From the NCBI RefSeq assembly GCF_900113665.1, contig NZ_FOQD01000015.1, positions 62,001-126,000 on the forward strand: a DNA stretch of 64,000 bases, given 5' to 3'. Under the pieces are notes generated by a model. The model ran no database searches. It was given only the letters and a program-made list of their open reading frames with translations, and had not been told where the DNA came from. This DNA is from Planctomicrobium piriforme (lineage in GTDB: Bacteria; Planctomycetota; Planctomycetia; Planctomycetales; Planctomycetaceae). The position numbers and the translations under genes are program-made. Positions 16,802 to 26,225 of this stretch are shown here, piece by piece (position 1 is the first letter of the stretch; every line of letters begins with the position of its first letter).

Positions 16802-17560
16802 ATGTCTTTTCTTGCCGCCGGAATTGTCTTTGCATTTACAGCCGGCGGCGTGCTCCTGGGGATGTGGCTGCACACGGTACTGCCCCCTTCACATAAAGAG
16901 CCTGAGTCCAAAGAAGTGATCAAGATCGCGACCGGCCTGCTTGCCACGCTGGCGGCCTTGGTGCTTGGGCTGCTGGTCGCTTCCGCGAAGAGTTCCTTCG
17001 ATGCCCAGGAGACAGGCTTTCAAGAACTTGCGGCGAATGTCCTGGTCCTGGATCGCCTGTTGTCGCACTGTGGCCCCGAGGCCGATCCCGCTCGGGCCGC
17101 ACTCCGGAAAGCCGTCGAGTCGACGGTCGACCATCTTTGGCCAGCCAACGGCACGCCGGCAACCGCCCTCGACAACGAGCAGATCTCGGCGGCGGGTCAT
17201 GCCGCCTACGCCGCCATTCGCGACATGTCCCCAAAGGATGACGCCGCCCGCGCAGTGCAATCCCAGGCGTTGGCGATGACCACCGACCTGGCGCGCACAC
17301 GCTGGATGCTCAGCGAGCAGCACGACAGCCAGAGTTCGATCCCGTTTCTGATCGTGCTGATCTTCTGGCTCACCGTGATTTACTGCAGCTTCGGACTCTT
17401 CGCACCCCGCAATGGCATTGCACTCGCTGTGTTGCTGCTGTGTGCGCTGTCATCGGCCGGTGCGGTCTTCCTGATCGTCGACTTGAACCAGCCGAACGGC
17501 GGACTGATTCAAGTCTCCAGCACCCCGCTGCGATATGCCTTGTCACAACTCGGCAAGTAG
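16802..17560 (+). CDS. DUF4239/bestrophin-like membrane protein
   Basis: A 252-residue inner-membrane protein. Helices lie at about 3-22, 40-60, 180-198 and 203-228, with a soluble loop of about 120 residues between the second and third. The segment GLLATLAALVLGLLVASAKSSF followed by LAANVLVLDRLLSHCGPEA matches the DUF4239 (bestrophin-like) family known from proteobacteria and planctomycetes. Its role is unknown. I choose the second of two adjacent ATGs because GAGG at 16792-16795 then has a six-base spacing. It is a single gene between the phosphodiesterase and ppc. Confidence 0.72.
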   Translation: MSFLAAGIVFAFTAGGVLLGMWLHTVLPPSHKEPESKEVIKIATGLLATLAALVLGLLVASAKSSFDAQETGFQELAANVLVLDRLLSHCGPEADPARAALRKAVESTVDHLWPANGTPATALDNEQISAAGHAAYAAIRDMSPKDDAARAVQSQALAMTTDLARTRWMLSEQHDSQSSIPFLIVLIFWLTVIYCSFGLFAPRNGIALAVLLLCALSSAGAVFLIVDLNQPNGGLIQVSSTPLRYALSQLGK

Positions 17561-17668
17561 ACCCCGGTCCCGGGGAACTGTGGCGGAGTATGGACGCGGA
17601 CCTTCGATGAAAGACTGAATTTTAACGCCGCCAGAACGCCACAATTTCATGGGATTCGAAACCCGGCT

Positions 17669-20386
17669 CTACCCTGTCGTTCGCAGTCCCGCTGCGATGC
17701 CTTGAATCGTCAGGCGGCTTAAGTCTTTGATCGTCTCCTGCTGCTCATCGCTGAGCGATTCGCTGCCGGCGCGCAGCACGCGGCGGAGGTGAATCTGAAT
17801 CAGGTTCAGCGCGTCGACATACGGGTTGCGGTTGCGGATCGATTCGGCCAGCCATTTCGTGTCTTCGAGCAATTCATTCTGCCCCTTGATGAGACAGATG
17901 CTGCCGCGAGTGATGCGAAATTCGCGGTCGATGATCGTGAACACCTCTCGGGCGGCGTCGCCGGCCATCGCGGCATAGCTCGCGGCGATCTGCATGTCCG
18001 ACTTGGCGAGCGCGAGTTCAGCGTTGTCGATGACCGCCCGGAAGAACATCCAGTCGCGGTACATGGTCTGCAGCGTGGCCCAGCCGGTCTCGTTCTCATC
18101 GCCAAATTTCCTCAGCGACGTTCCCAGGCCAAACCAGGCAGGCATCAGATGCCGCGACTGCGTCCAGGCGAAGATCCAGGGAATCGCCCGTAAATCTTTC
18201 AGCGACCTTCTCGCCCCGCGACGAGCCGGGCGCGAGCCAATATTCAGGCTCTCGATCTCAGTGATGGGAGTCGCCGAGTCGAAGTACTCCAGAAATCCGG
18301 GATGCTCCACGAGCTGACGATAAGTCTTGAAAGAACCGGCCGACATCCCGCGTAGCGCCGCTTCCCACGCGGGGTCGATAGCCGCACGTTTTCCGGCGCT
18401 CACCAGCAAAGTCGCCTGCGTGAGCTGTTCGAGATGCCGCTGCGCGATGACGGGATTGTCATATCGCTCGGCCAGAATTTCTCCCTGTTCGGTAATCCGC
18501 AAACGTCCGCCGACCGACTCTGGCGGCAGCGAATGAATCGCCCGTGCAGCCGGTCCGCCCCCGCGTCCCAGCGAGCCGCCGCGACCATGGAAGAACGTCA
18601 GGTGAACCTTTTCCTTCTTCGCCACCTGCGTCATCGCTTCCAGTGCTTCGTGCAGACCCCAGGCCGCGGTCAGGTAACCGCCGTCCTTCGTGCTGTCGGA
18701 ATAACCGACCATCACGATCTGGTTGGAGTTCCCGATCTCTGTGAGGTAGTCGCGGTACACTTTGGTCTGTAAGAGTTGCGTCAGAATCCCAGGCGCGTTC
18801 TCCAGGTCGGTGATCGTCTCGAAGAGCGGAATGATCGGCAGGTGCGGCAACGGCTGGCCTCCGCCCACCCGTGACCAGGCGAACTTCCACAGGCACAGCA
18901 GGGCCAGAACATCCGAAGCCGCCTGCGTCATGCTGATGATGTACCCGGCAAACGCGTTGGGATTCCCCTGCGCAAAGGCTTCGGCAATGACCTGAAACGT
19001 CGCGATGTTTTCTTTCGCCGTGTCCGACAACCGGCTTTCATCGAGCGTCGTGGGGAACGAAGACCGCGCCAGCATGTCGACGAGTTCGTCGTAGGTGACG
19101 TCCTGATCCTTCGGTCCGTCCGGAAACAGGATTTCTCGAGCACACTGCTGATGCGTCCGCGAATCCTGCCGGATATCCAGCGAAGCGAAGTGAAACCCGA
19201 ACGTCTCGATCTGATCGATCCACGGCTGCAGGTAGCGTTCGGCGATTCGCTCTCCCTGGGCCGCCTGCAGGCTGTCGCGCAGCAGCGTCACATCTTTCAG
19301 GAACCCGGCCGAGCTGGCGTAGCCGATGCTCTTCGCCTCGGGATGATCGGGCCGAATCGACGCCTCGAGTCGGTACTCAATCAGCCGCAACCATCTTCGA
19401 TGGATTTCCAGCGGCGAGACCCGCGAGATTCTCTTCTCGAAAGTCGGTGACGCGGTGCAAGCGTCTTCAAGCCCTTTGACCAGACTTTCCGCCGCATGCG
19501 CCTGATGTTCGGAAATCGTGATCACCGACAGCAGCGAATGGCAATACTGCTGATGCCGTTGCAGCGCGGCCAGACGCATGATCCCCAAGGTCTGGGACGT
19601 CACGCTCGACGTCACGAACGGGTGTCCGTCGCGGTCGCCGCCAATCCATGAGCCGAACTGCACGAACGGCTTCACGTCGAAACAATGGTCCGGGTAACAG
19701 CGGCTCAGGGCCGTGCGCATCTCGCGGTAGATCGCTGGAACGACGTCCCACAACGATTCCGCAAAGTAGACTCCCCGTTTCACTTCACTGATGACGTCTG
19801 GTCGGGCAGGACGCAGCGAATCGGTCTGCCACAACAGCGTCAGGTCGCAGACCATCTGCTCCGCAGGCTCGCCGTACGGGTCTTCATTCAGATTGGTCAA
19901 CTGCGTGCGAATACGTCGGAGCAGTTCGCGGGTCGTCTTCCGCTTCGCTTCCGAGGGATGTGCGGTGAACACCGGAATGATCGCCAGTTGATCGAGCCAG
20001 CCCTGCAGGGAGTCGGCCGAGATGTCCATTTTTCGCAGCGTCTGAATCGCCGATCCGATCGATTCCGGGGGATCGACTTTCTGCTTCCGTGCCTGGGCCG
20101 CACGGTGGTTGAGAACGTGGACGCGGTGATCGTCTTCCGCGAGATTGGCGAGATCGAAGTACATGCTCAGCCAGCGGACGATCAACCGCAGATCCGCGAA
20201 CGACATCTTGCCCAGTTCCGAGAGGAACCGTTCTTCCGAACCATCGAGTCCGGCGCGACGTTCGAGCGTCAGCCGCCGCAGGCGGCGCATGGTGCTGGTC
20301 AGAGAATCCCCAACCTGTTCACGGACCACCAGTTCCAAAAGATCAACGAGTCGTTCCAGACCTGGGACGTACTGAGAGGGGTCCAT
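17669..20386 (-). CDS. ppc: Phosphoenolpyruvate carboxylase
   Basis: Carboxylates PEP with bicarbonate to oxaloacetate, replenishing the TCA cycle. Of 905 residues, the first active-site motif is VFTAHPSEAKRKT. Others follow in order: GSWIGGDRDGHPFV, MVGYSDSTKDGGYLTA, FHGRGGSLGRGGGP, the RPARR stretch, and the C-terminal LIQIHLRRVLR. It ends GIAAGLRTTG, close to the family's QNTG end. All catalytic His and Arg residues in these motifs are present. I choose the ATG at 20386 because GGAG lies just before it; the frame is open to 20458. It is a single gene with no clear operon partner. Confidence 0.96.
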   Translation of the reverse strand: MDPSQYVPGLERLVDLLELVVREQVGDSLTSTMRRLRRLTLERRAGLDGSEERFLSELGKMSFADLRLIVRWLSMYFDLANLAEDDHRVHVLNHRAAQARKQKVDPPESIGSAIQTLRKMDISADSLQGWLDQLAIIPVFTAHPSEAKRKTTRELLRRIRTQLTNLNEDPYGEPAEQMVCDLTLLWQTDSLRPARPDVISEVKRGVYFAESLWDVVPAIYREMRTALSRCYPDHCFDVKPFVQFGSWIGGDRDGHPFVTSSVTSQTLGIMRLAALQRHQQYCHSLLSVITISEHQAHAAESLVKGLEDACTASPTFEKRISRVSPLEIHRRWLRLIEYRLEASIRPDHPEAKSIGYASSAGFLKDVTLLRDSLQAAQGERIAERYLQPWIDQIETFGFHFASLDIRQDSRTHQQCAREILFPDGPKDQDVTYDELVDMLARSSFPTTLDESRLSDTAKENIATFQVIAEAFAQGNPNAFAGYIISMTQAASDVLALLCLWKFAWSRVGGGQPLPHLPIIPLFETITDLENAPGILTQLLQTKVYRDYLTEIGNSNQIVMVGYSDSTKDGGYLTAAWGLHEALEAMTQVAKKEKVHLTFFHGRGGSLGRGGGPAARAIHSLPPESVGGRLRITEQGEILAERYDNPVIAQRHLEQLTQATLLVSAGKRAAIDPAWEAALRGMSAGSFKTYRQLVEHPGFLEYFDSATPITEIESLNIGSRPARRGARRSLKDLRAIPWIFAWTQSRHLMPAWFGLGTSLRKFGDENETGWATLQTMYRDWMFFRAVIDNAELALAKSDMQIAASYAAMAGDAAREVFTIIDREFRITRGSICLIKGQNELLEDTKWLAESIRNRNPYVDALNLIQIHLRRVLRAGSESLSDEQQETIKDLSRLTIQGIAAGLRTTG

Positions 20387-20810
20387 GAATCTCCACGGCG
20401 TTTCGAAGAATGTCACATCCCGCCCGATCGGCGCGTCGGGCAGGCACAGGCACTGCAAAAACCAATGTTCGGGGATTCAATCGTCGCAAATCAATCCCGT
20501 TTTGCCAATCCGATCGAACATCATAGCCGCGAATTGGCACGGTTCCCAATCTTGAACGTCGAGAATGAATTCGCCGTAAGGTTGCTTCTCGCTGAGTGAC
20601 GATTGCGGGATACTGGGATCGTTAGGGGCGGCGTGCCAAAGCTGAGGTGGCCGCATTACCGGAAGAAGGTGTCAGCCGAGACGAGGATTTAGACACGCCA
20701 ATCAATCTTGCCAGATTTGTCCAACCCTCAGGCAAATGAGTGATGGCCCTCACACTCGTGTTTGCATTCAAAGACATCGGCCATTGCATGCAAATCGCGA
20801 CTGATCCCAT
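20387..20810. other. Gap between ppc and the AT-rich cassette
   Basis: A 424-base gap with the ppc promoter side at 20390-20500. Short open frames (for example on the minus strand at 20622-20810) lack codon character. Base composition becomes AT-richer towards 20800, marking the edge of the cassette. No repeat, att-like sequence or tRNA was recognised. Confidence 0.45.
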
Positions 20811-21647
20811 TCAAGGCAACGGGTTACGAATGGTTGGCTCAGGCGTGATCGCGGGCTGAATCGGGCCTGAACCATCCGATGAGTTCTCATTGAAAGTTGG
20901 GCGAGAGGGCTGATTCAAAATAGCCGAAGAGGCGGGAAACTGTTGAACGACTTGGGCATCAGAGGAAAAAACAGACAATATGGCAATAATCAAACCCACT
21001 ATGGCGATGATGAGCGAGATCCAATTTAGCGGAGAATTCGAAATTTCTCGCTTCACTGCTTCCAGGTCAGCATTTGTCACAAGCTGTGAGGCCGAGTTTT
21101 TCTCAATTAGTTGCGCAATTCCAATCGACGCCTCAGTCGAAACATGCTTTGTAAACGCACGTTCCCGATCAACACGAGATTTATTTCGACTGAACGGGTT
21201 GGCGTTCTCCGAGAGCCGGTTAAACAACACTGTGATCATTTTGTCACCAACCTCAATCGCTTGAGGTTTGTTATTGAGATTCCACGCAGTTACGGTTAGC
21301 GGCCCGCGAAAACCTGGATCCACATGCCCCGGATTGATAACCAACAGTCCTTTGGAACTCAAACTATTCATCGCGTAGGCCGTCGCTATCATGTCATAAC
21401 CCAAGGTGAGCTCTTCCATTGTATATATATAGACGAACTCACCTGGCAGGATTTGAATGACTTTGGAATCATGGCTCGACTCATGAGATATTCTATCTGA
21501 CCCCCTAAAAATGGTCCCAACTCGCATGTCGTAGCTGCAACTTTCAACGCATTCTCCGCTCCCAAATTTCATCAATTCATTGAGGCATGCCGCGATCTCC
21601 ACTCCTGTCAGAACCCCTGAGTCAGGGCGGTGTTCAACTTGATCCAT
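20811..21647 (-). CDS. Membrane-anchored dCTP-deaminase-like (dUTPase-fold) protein
   Basis: A 278-residue protein whose residues 12-145 align along their length with bacterial Dcd. LTGVEIAACL corresponds to the N-terminal helix, YDMRVG to VDVRLG, QILPGE to YLHPGE, and NPGHVDPGFRG to AHRIDPGWSG. The active site is changed. The RSSLAR motif reads MNSLSS, losing both arginines, and the general-base Glu of Dcd (VLEFYN) is Thr120 in TVTAWN. A helix at about 207-226 anchors it, followed by a Pro-rich tail. A GGGAG site lies six bases before the ATG; the frame is open to 21752. It is visibly AT-richer than its surroundings. I infer a nucleotide-binding pseudoenzyme rather than an active deaminase. 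Confidence 0.72.
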   Translation of the reverse strand: MDQVEHRPDSGVLTGVEIAACLNELMKFGSGECVESCSYDMRVGTIFRGSDRISHESSHDSKVIQILPGEFVYIYTMEELTLGYDMIATAYAMNSLSSKGLLVINPGHVDPGFRGPLTVTAWNLNNKPQAIEVGDKMITVLFNRLSENANPFSRNKSRVDRERAFTKHVSTEASIGIAQLIEKNSASQLVTNADLEAVKREISNSPLNWISLIIAIVGLIIAILSVFSSDAQVVQQFPASSAILNQPSRPTFNENSSDGSGPIQPAITPEPTIRNPLP

Positions 21648-21875
21648 TTCCACTCCCTTTCCAACTGATGGGCAGTTACGGTTTATACGGCAAGGCAACG
21701 ACTTCGGATCAAGTTCATTGTCCCTGAAATCGCCAACGTGCAGTTGCCGCAACTTTTTGAGCAGAAACCGAAATGAATGAGTCGGCAGACATGATTTGGC
21801 CTAACTGACAAGATCACAAGGCTTTGCGATTGCCCACCTGGGCGGTTGATCTAGTTGCGTATGTGACCCATCACT

Positions 21876-22157
21876 CTAAACGCGAGCAATCTGTCCATTG
21901 CCGTACCAGTTCACATCATCCCGGGAAAAAAGAGACGCCAAGAAGCCTGCAGATTTTTGACCATAGGCAAATTGAACTACAGCATTTCCACCGACTGCTT
22001 TCGCTTTGGCAGCCATCATCCGCTTTACGTCATCCAGATTCTTCATTTGAGCTGATGCAAAAACACCTCCAATGCCAATCTGGATTGGCTCAAGCAAATG
22101 AGCATTATCTGGATGGCCTTCAATGAAGCGAATTCCATCAAATGTTGTTTCATACAT
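21876..22157 (-). CDS. Small YbjQ-like domain protein
   Basis: A 93-residue protein beginning MYETTFDGIRFIEGHP. The C-terminal two thirds (DVKRMMAAKAKAVGGNAVVQFAYGQ, then WYGNGQIARV) resembles the YbjQ/heavy-metal-binding-like fold, small trimer or pentamer-forming proteins of unclear role. The reading frame runs far upstream (to 22538) but there it is the antisense-frame shadow of the next gene. A GGAG site seven bases before the ATG at 22157 supports the short form; the ATG at 22160 is equally possible. It overlaps the end of the upstream Zn-ribbon gene by eight bases, so the two are translated together. It is AT-rich like the other two genes of the cassette. Confidence 0.62.
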   Translation of the reverse strand: MYETTFDGIRFIEGHPDNAHLLEPIQIGIGGVFASAQMKNLDDVKRMMAAKAKAVGGNAVVQFAYGQKSAGFLASLFSRDDVNWYGNGQIARV

Positions 22158-22698
22158 CATCTCTCTCCAGAAGCAGAACGATCTCTTCTCGGTGGCCCCC
22201 AAACCCAGGAAAGGATGCAGTTGCCATACTTCGCACGCGCCAACCTTGATCGGCATAAGCGTTGATCGCTCGTTCCAATGCCTCAGGGTCAAACTTCCCG
22301 GAGAACCATTTGTCTTTTTGAGTGAGTACCTTGTATTGCCGACGTGATTGATTCGGAGAACTCTCAACCGTTCCACTTTTTGCTTCCAATGATGCGGTAA
22401 TTTGCTCCAAGGATTTATTGCAGTCCAAAAGCCAGTGCCATTTCTCTCTATTTTCTTCAAGAAGGCCGACAACTCTTTCGAGCAGTACTGCCAAGTCGTC
22501 CTTAAGTGGTAATGTCGCGCGAGGCGACTGGACGCCATGCGGCTTCAGCCCTTCAAGAGAGACTTCGTTTCCAACAAGTGAATCAGCAGATGGAACTGTG
22601 AATGTTTGCTGGCAACTTGGGCATGTGCCGATCTGTCCTGCAAGACTTGATTTGATTTGAAGATTTTTACCGCACTCACAACGATACGCGATCGACAT
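22150..22698 (-). CDS. Zinc-ribbon and DUF4177 protein
   Basis: A 182-residue soluble protein and the first gene of the cassette. The N-terminal ribbon has two Cys pairs, CECG at 8-11 and CPSC near 26-29. A helical stretch (about 60-105, VLLERVVGLLEENREKW) may form a coiled coil. The C-terminal domain (about 120-178: YKVLTQKDKWFSGKFD, then AYADQGWRV and IVLLLERD) matches the DUF4177 pattern. Its function is unknown. Its stop overlaps the start of the YbjQ-like gene. The order, Zn ribbon/DUF4177 then YbjQ-like then dCTP-deaminase-like, with lower GC than the flanks, suggests acquisition as a block. Confidence 0.7.
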   Translation of the reverse strand: MSIAYRCECGKNLQIKSSLAGQIGTCPSCQQTFTVPSADSLVGNEVSLEGLKPHGVQSPRATLPLKDDLAVLLERVVGLLEENREKWHWLLDCNKSLEQITASLEAKSGTVESSPNQSRRQYKVLTQKDKWFSGKFDPEALERAINAYADQGWRVRSMATASFPGFGGHREEIVLLLERDDV

Positions 22699-22825
22699 GC
22701 TATTTCCCCGAATTACGGCAAGCGGTCGATTCAGCCTCTCCCAGAACAGGTCGAGGACCCCTCAGGCACAGTTCATAATCTAGACGAGGTCCAGAGTTGT
22801 TTACCAGTAATGATTCTGGGGCACC

Positions 22826-24217
22826 CTACAACCCCCGCTTCCCGCCCCAATTCTGCGTCCCGCCGTTCCCCTGTTTCCACCGCTCCGCATGAATCGTCCC
22901 CTGACCTGACGCGCAGCCGTCCCAGTCGCGGGTTTTCCATTGGCAGGTGTGCCGGTCGACGTGTTCCCCTTTGAAGAACCACGTCTGATCCGCAGGTCGC
23001 CACAGGATCGGGCTCGGCGGGTCGGTCGAGATTCCCAACAGGCGTTTTGCGAGTTGCACCAGGACCAGCGACACGACAAACACAATTCCCATCACCAGCG
23101 TGATTGGCAGCAGCAGCACTCCCATCTCGAAGACATGCCGCGTTCGTGCGAACAGCGGCTGCCAGAAGAGAATCGTGATCACCGCCCCCAGGCTCAGGTA
23201 CGGGCCATAGGGAATCATCCAGTCGATCGTTCGCGGACGCCCGCGCAGCCATTGCACGCCATGCCAGGCGAAGCCGACGGCGACGACCAGAATCGCACAC
23301 ATCGCGGCAATGAAGAACGCGATGACCGTCGCCTGCCAGCCGAGAAAGGCGCCGATCATTCCCATCAGGATCACGTCGCCGAAGCCCATTGCCTCACGAC
23401 GCAGTACGAAATGTCCCAGCAGGCGAACCGCCCACACCAGTCCGCCGCCGACAACCAACCCCGCGAGGCTGACCGCGAGCCCATGCAGATGAGGATGGAG
23501 GTTGATCCACCCCGGTACTGCCCCGCCTCTCAAAAGCGGATGCACCCAGTCGGGCGTCACGATCGCGAACGACTGTTCCATGTTCGGGCTCTGGAACCAC
23601 ACCGGCACCAGATGCACCCTGGCAATCACCAGCCCGCACACGATGGCAAACAACATGGCCGGCAGCGTCGAGCCGTCGGGGATGATCCGTAGGTCGAAAT
23701 CGATGAACGACGCCACCAGCAGTGCCTCGATCAGCACCAGATGAAACGCGAATCGAATGATGACGAACCATTCCGGAGACAATGGTCCCAGACCTGGAAA
23801 GGCCTGCGGGCCAATGTCCGAATAGACGCAACTGTCCGAGAGATGCGTATACATCCCCAGCGGTACTTCCATGCAGAAGACCAGCACCCACAAGCAGCCG
23901 TTGAAGAATTCGATGAGCGGATAGCGCGGAGAAATCCGCATCCGGCACTGCCGGCACCGTCCGCGAAGCTTCAGCCAGCCGAAGATCGGCACGTTATCGA
24001 ACCAGCGGATATTCGTGCCGCAACGGGGACAGTGCGAAGGCCTGTTCGACAGCGATTTGAGCTGATCGAGAAAGCGGTCCTGCGTCGGAATGCGGTAGAT
24101 GCAGACATTCAGAAAGCTGCCGATCATCGCCCCGATGATGAACAGGTACGGCAGCGCGAACCACGCCGGAAAGTCGAGCCGCAACGGCAGCGATTCAACC
24201 GCGATCATGAAGGGCAT
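22826..24217 (-). CDS. Prepilin leader peptidase (A24 family)
   Basis: An inner-membrane aspartic protease that cleaves, and usually N-methylates, type IV prepilins and pseudopilins. The N-terminal segment has IGSFLNVCIYRIP and two Cys pairs (CPRC and CRQC) that bind zinc in the methylase loop. The catalytic aspartates are in IDFDLRIIPD and MGFGDVILMG. About eight hydrophobic segments are visible. A Trp-rich tail of about 65 residues after the last helix is not part of the family core. The frame runs to 24337, but that extension contains a heptad repeat (24264-24298), so I start at the ATG at 24217 (463 residues). No pilin genes are adjacent. Confidence 0.9.
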   Translation of the reverse strand: MPFMIAVESLPLRLDFPAWFALPYLFIIGAMIGSFLNVCIYRIPTQDRFLDQLKSLSNRPSHCPRCGTNIRWFDNVPIFGWLKLRGRCRQCRMRISPRYPLIEFFNGCLWVLVFCMEVPLGMYTHLSDSCVYSDIGPQAFPGLGPLSPEWFVIIRFAFHLVLIEALLVASFIDFDLRIIPDGSTLPAMLFAIVCGLVIARVHLVPVWFQSPNMEQSFAIVTPDWVHPLLRGGAVPGWINLHPHLHGLAVSLAGLVVGGGLVWAVRLLGHFVLRREAMGFGDVILMGMIGAFLGWQATVIAFFIAAMCAILVVAVGFAWHGVQWLRGRPRTIDWMIPYGPYLSLGAVITILFWQPLFARTRHVFEMGVLLLPITLVMGIVFVVSLVLVQLAKRLLGISTDPPSPILWRPADQTWFFKGEHVDRHTCQWKTRDWDGCASGQGTIHAERWKQGNGGTQNWGGKRGL

Positions 24218-24263
24218 GTCGTGCAGCGATGTGATTGAGGTGAAGTCCACGATGGAGTTGATC

Positions 24264-24298
24264 GAGTCGAGAGTCCGGTGTCGAGAGTCCAGAGCCAG
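24264..24298. repeat. Heptad repeat tract, GAGTCGA words
   Basis: Five 7-mers: GAGTCGA, GAGTCCG, GTGTCGA, GAGTCCA, GAGCCAG. The tract lies between the prepilin peptidase start and the end of aroK. Confidence 0.85.
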
Positions 24299-24337
24299 GC
24301 AAATTTTCGTGAAGATGAAGGCCGCGATATTTGGCAT

Positions 24338-24868
24338 TCAGGAATTTTGAATCTCATCCGGCAACTGGCGAATAATGTCTTCGAGAATTTGTTCTGGAGT
24401 CCGGTTGTCGGTCGCGATCACCTGACTAGCGGCCGCCTGATAAATCGGCAACCGCCGCTGCAACACCTCGTTCACTTCGGCGACAACATCCGTCCCGGTC
24501 AGGGAGGGACGACGCCCTTGAGTCGCCGGGTCGTTCTCCAGCCGTGAAATGATGGTCTCGACAGGGGCATGCAGCCAGACCACCGGCCCCGCCGCCTGCA
24601 TCGCCTGCCGGTTGAGAGGGTTCAACACCGCCCCCCCGCCGGGCGAGAGGACGATGTTCGTTCTCTGAAGTGCGGCGGCGAGGAATTCACTTTCGAGTTG
24701 CCGAAAATGCGGTTCCCCATGTATTGCGAAAATCTCGGCGATGCTCAGCCCCGCCTGACGTTCGATCTCCGGGTCGAGGTCGAGAAATTCCCAGCCGAGC
24801 CGCTGCGCCAATGCCGCGCCCACGGTCGTCTTGCCGGTTCCTCGATATCCGATGAGCGTGATGACCAT
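24338..24868 (-). CDS. aroK: Shikimate kinase
   Basis: Phosphorylates shikimate to shikimate-3-phosphate in aromatic amino acid synthesis. The Walker A loop is GYRGTGKTT (7-15). The shikimate-binding Asp lies in FLDLDPEIE, and the GGG motif is in LSPGGGAVL (about 76-84). The lid has RRPSLTG near 119-125, and RLPIYQAAA carries the adenine-side Arg. The length of 176 residues is typical of AroK. A heptad tract lies before it and another after it, so it may be transcribed alone. Confidence 0.95.
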   Translation of the reverse strand: MVITLIGYRGTGKTTVGAALAQRLGWEFLDLDPEIERQAGLSIAEIFAIHGEPHFRQLESEFLAAALQRTNIVLSPGGGAVLNPLNRQAMQAAGPVVWLHAPVETIISRLENDPATQGRRPSLTGTDVVAEVNEVLQRRLPIYQAAASQVIATDNRTPEQILEDIIRQLPDEIQNS

Positions 24869-24874
24869 AACGGG

Positions 24875-24916
24875 AGATTGGAGTGGGCAGTGGCTAGTTG
24901 GTAGTGGGCAGGCAGA
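24875..24916. repeat. Heptad repeat tract, AGTGGGC words
   Basis: Six 7-mers: AGATTGG, AGTGGGC, AGTGGCT, AGTTGGT, AGTGGGC, AGGCAGA. It fills most of the gap between aroK and the C39-like gene. Confidence 0.85.
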
Positions 24917-24952
24917 ACACCGAAGCAGGATAACGCGTTGCGTCCGAGATTC

Positions 24953-25813
24953 TCAGCGTTCAGGCGAACCCAAACGCAGGGCGTTGCCTTGCCAGAGTGT
25001 TTTCAGTTTTGATTCCGACCAGAGTTCCAGGCCGATGGCCGGGTCGGCGATGAGGAATTCGCCCTCGGGACTGCGGCCAAGCCCGACAACCGAGTGCCCC
25101 ATCCCGGGAATCCAGCCCCATTCGGCCTCAAAGCGTTCGTCGTCGACTCCAAACGGAAGCCGCACCGCCATCAGGACCGGCCAGCGATCGTCTTGCAGCA
25201 GTTTTTTCAGACTCGGGTCCACAATCTCGACCTGACGTTGATTTCGCGAGGCCATCAGTTTGACGCCGCGATAGAGTCCCAGGGTGGGGGTGCCGTCGTA
25301 ATCTGTGAGGCACAGCGGGATCATTTCCCGTTCGCTGACTTTGATTCCGTTCGCCGTCAGGAAAGTGGCGGCGGCTGCCGGGCTGCATGTGGCCCAGGAA
25401 CTCTGCATCGCGACAGGCCCTTCCCATTCATCCTGACCTTCCGGGGGTGGTCGCAAGGCCACCGAAAGCAACGGCCAGAGAATCGCAGCCAGTGCCGCAG
25501 CGCCCAAAAGGATTGATAACAGGATGCGGCGCCACCGCGTCGCTTGCGGTAATCGCCAGCCCCACCCGGCCCCCAATCCCGCGAAGACGGCGGCCAGATT
25601 GGTGTAAATAATGGCGGCGGAGCTGGGGACGATCCGCGCCCAGAAGAGCTGGCCAGCAAAGAACAGCAAAAAGAAAACCACAGCCGTGATCGACAGGGTC
25701 AGCAGCAGCATCACCCACTGCCCTTTCGCAGTCGATAGATACCGCGCGGACAAAATCCCCGCAGCCGCCGAGACGAGCGACATCACCACAACCGCGGTCC
25801 AGATATCAGACAT
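24953..25813 (-). CDS. Membrane protein with C39-like peptidase domain
   Basis: A 286-residue protein. Four N-terminal hydrophobic segments (roughly 5-25, 32-53, 67-83 and 97-115) precede a papain-like C39-type domain. The catalytic Cys is in QSSWATCSPAAAATFL (about 144-159), and the His and Asp are in GHSVVGLGRSPEGEFLIADP. This resembles double-glycine leader peptidase domains and the peptidase parts of bacteriocin exporters, but there is no ABC part here. It could process secreted peptides or be a structural homologue. I choose the ATG at 25813; the frame is open to 25840. Confidence 0.75.
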   Translation of the reverse strand: MSDIWTAVVVMSLVSAAAGILSARYLSTAKGQWVMLLLTLSITAVVFFLLFFAGQLFWARIVPSSAAIIYTNLAAVFAGLGAGWGWRLPQATRWRRILLSILLGAAALAAILWPLLSVALRPPPEGQDEWEGPVAMQSSWATCSPAAAATFLTANGIKVSEREMIPLCLTDYDGTPTLGLYRGVKLMASRNQRQVEIVDPSLKKLLQDDRWPVLMAVRLPFGVDDERFEAEWGWIPGMGHSVVGLGRSPEGEFLIADPAIGLELWSESKLKTLWQGNALRLGSPER

Positions 25814-26225
25814 GGCAGGAAATGCTTCAGACGGGATCAATCACATCGCGACGGCCCCAATCTTAGTCACGAACGCCGCCGGCAGACAGCATGAAGCCAA
25901 GGCAGGAAAAACCAGTCACCACGAAAAAACGAAACACACGAAAGCAATTCGTTTCAGTCCCTGCCAGTGAATGACATATATGCCTGCCCCCTAACTCCTG
26001 TCCCCTGTCCCCTGTCCCCTTTTCCCTGGGAACATTTGACGTGAAACGGAATTCTCGTACACTGCTGCAACTCCCTCGTAAACCTCGCGTAGTTTTTCTC
26101 TTACAACGCGACAGCCGCATCGCAGACTGGTCTCGCTGTGCCGCGCCTGGCAGCCATTCCGCGCCGGGTTCTGTACCGGGTCCGGTGTTCGTATCGGGTC
26201 GTCGCGTGTGGTAGGGCCCGCAACG
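25814..26225. other. Divergent gap upstream of the DAC-domain gene
   Basis: A 412-base gap between the C39-like gene and the diadenylate cyclase gene, read apart. It contains the heptad tract at 25988-26029. I found no small gene with convincing codon use; the minus-strand frame through 25863-26792 is antisense to the cyclase gene. Confidence 0.45.
25988..26029. repeat. Heptad repeat tract, CCCCTGT words
   Basis: CCCCTAA, CTCCTGT, CCCCTGT, CCCCTGT, CCCCTTT, TCCCTGG. Read on the minus strand it is GGGGACA-type repeat running into a GAGTTAGGGG end, so it joins the GGGGACA family (39461, 49403) to the GAGTTAG family (4463). Confidence 0.88.
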
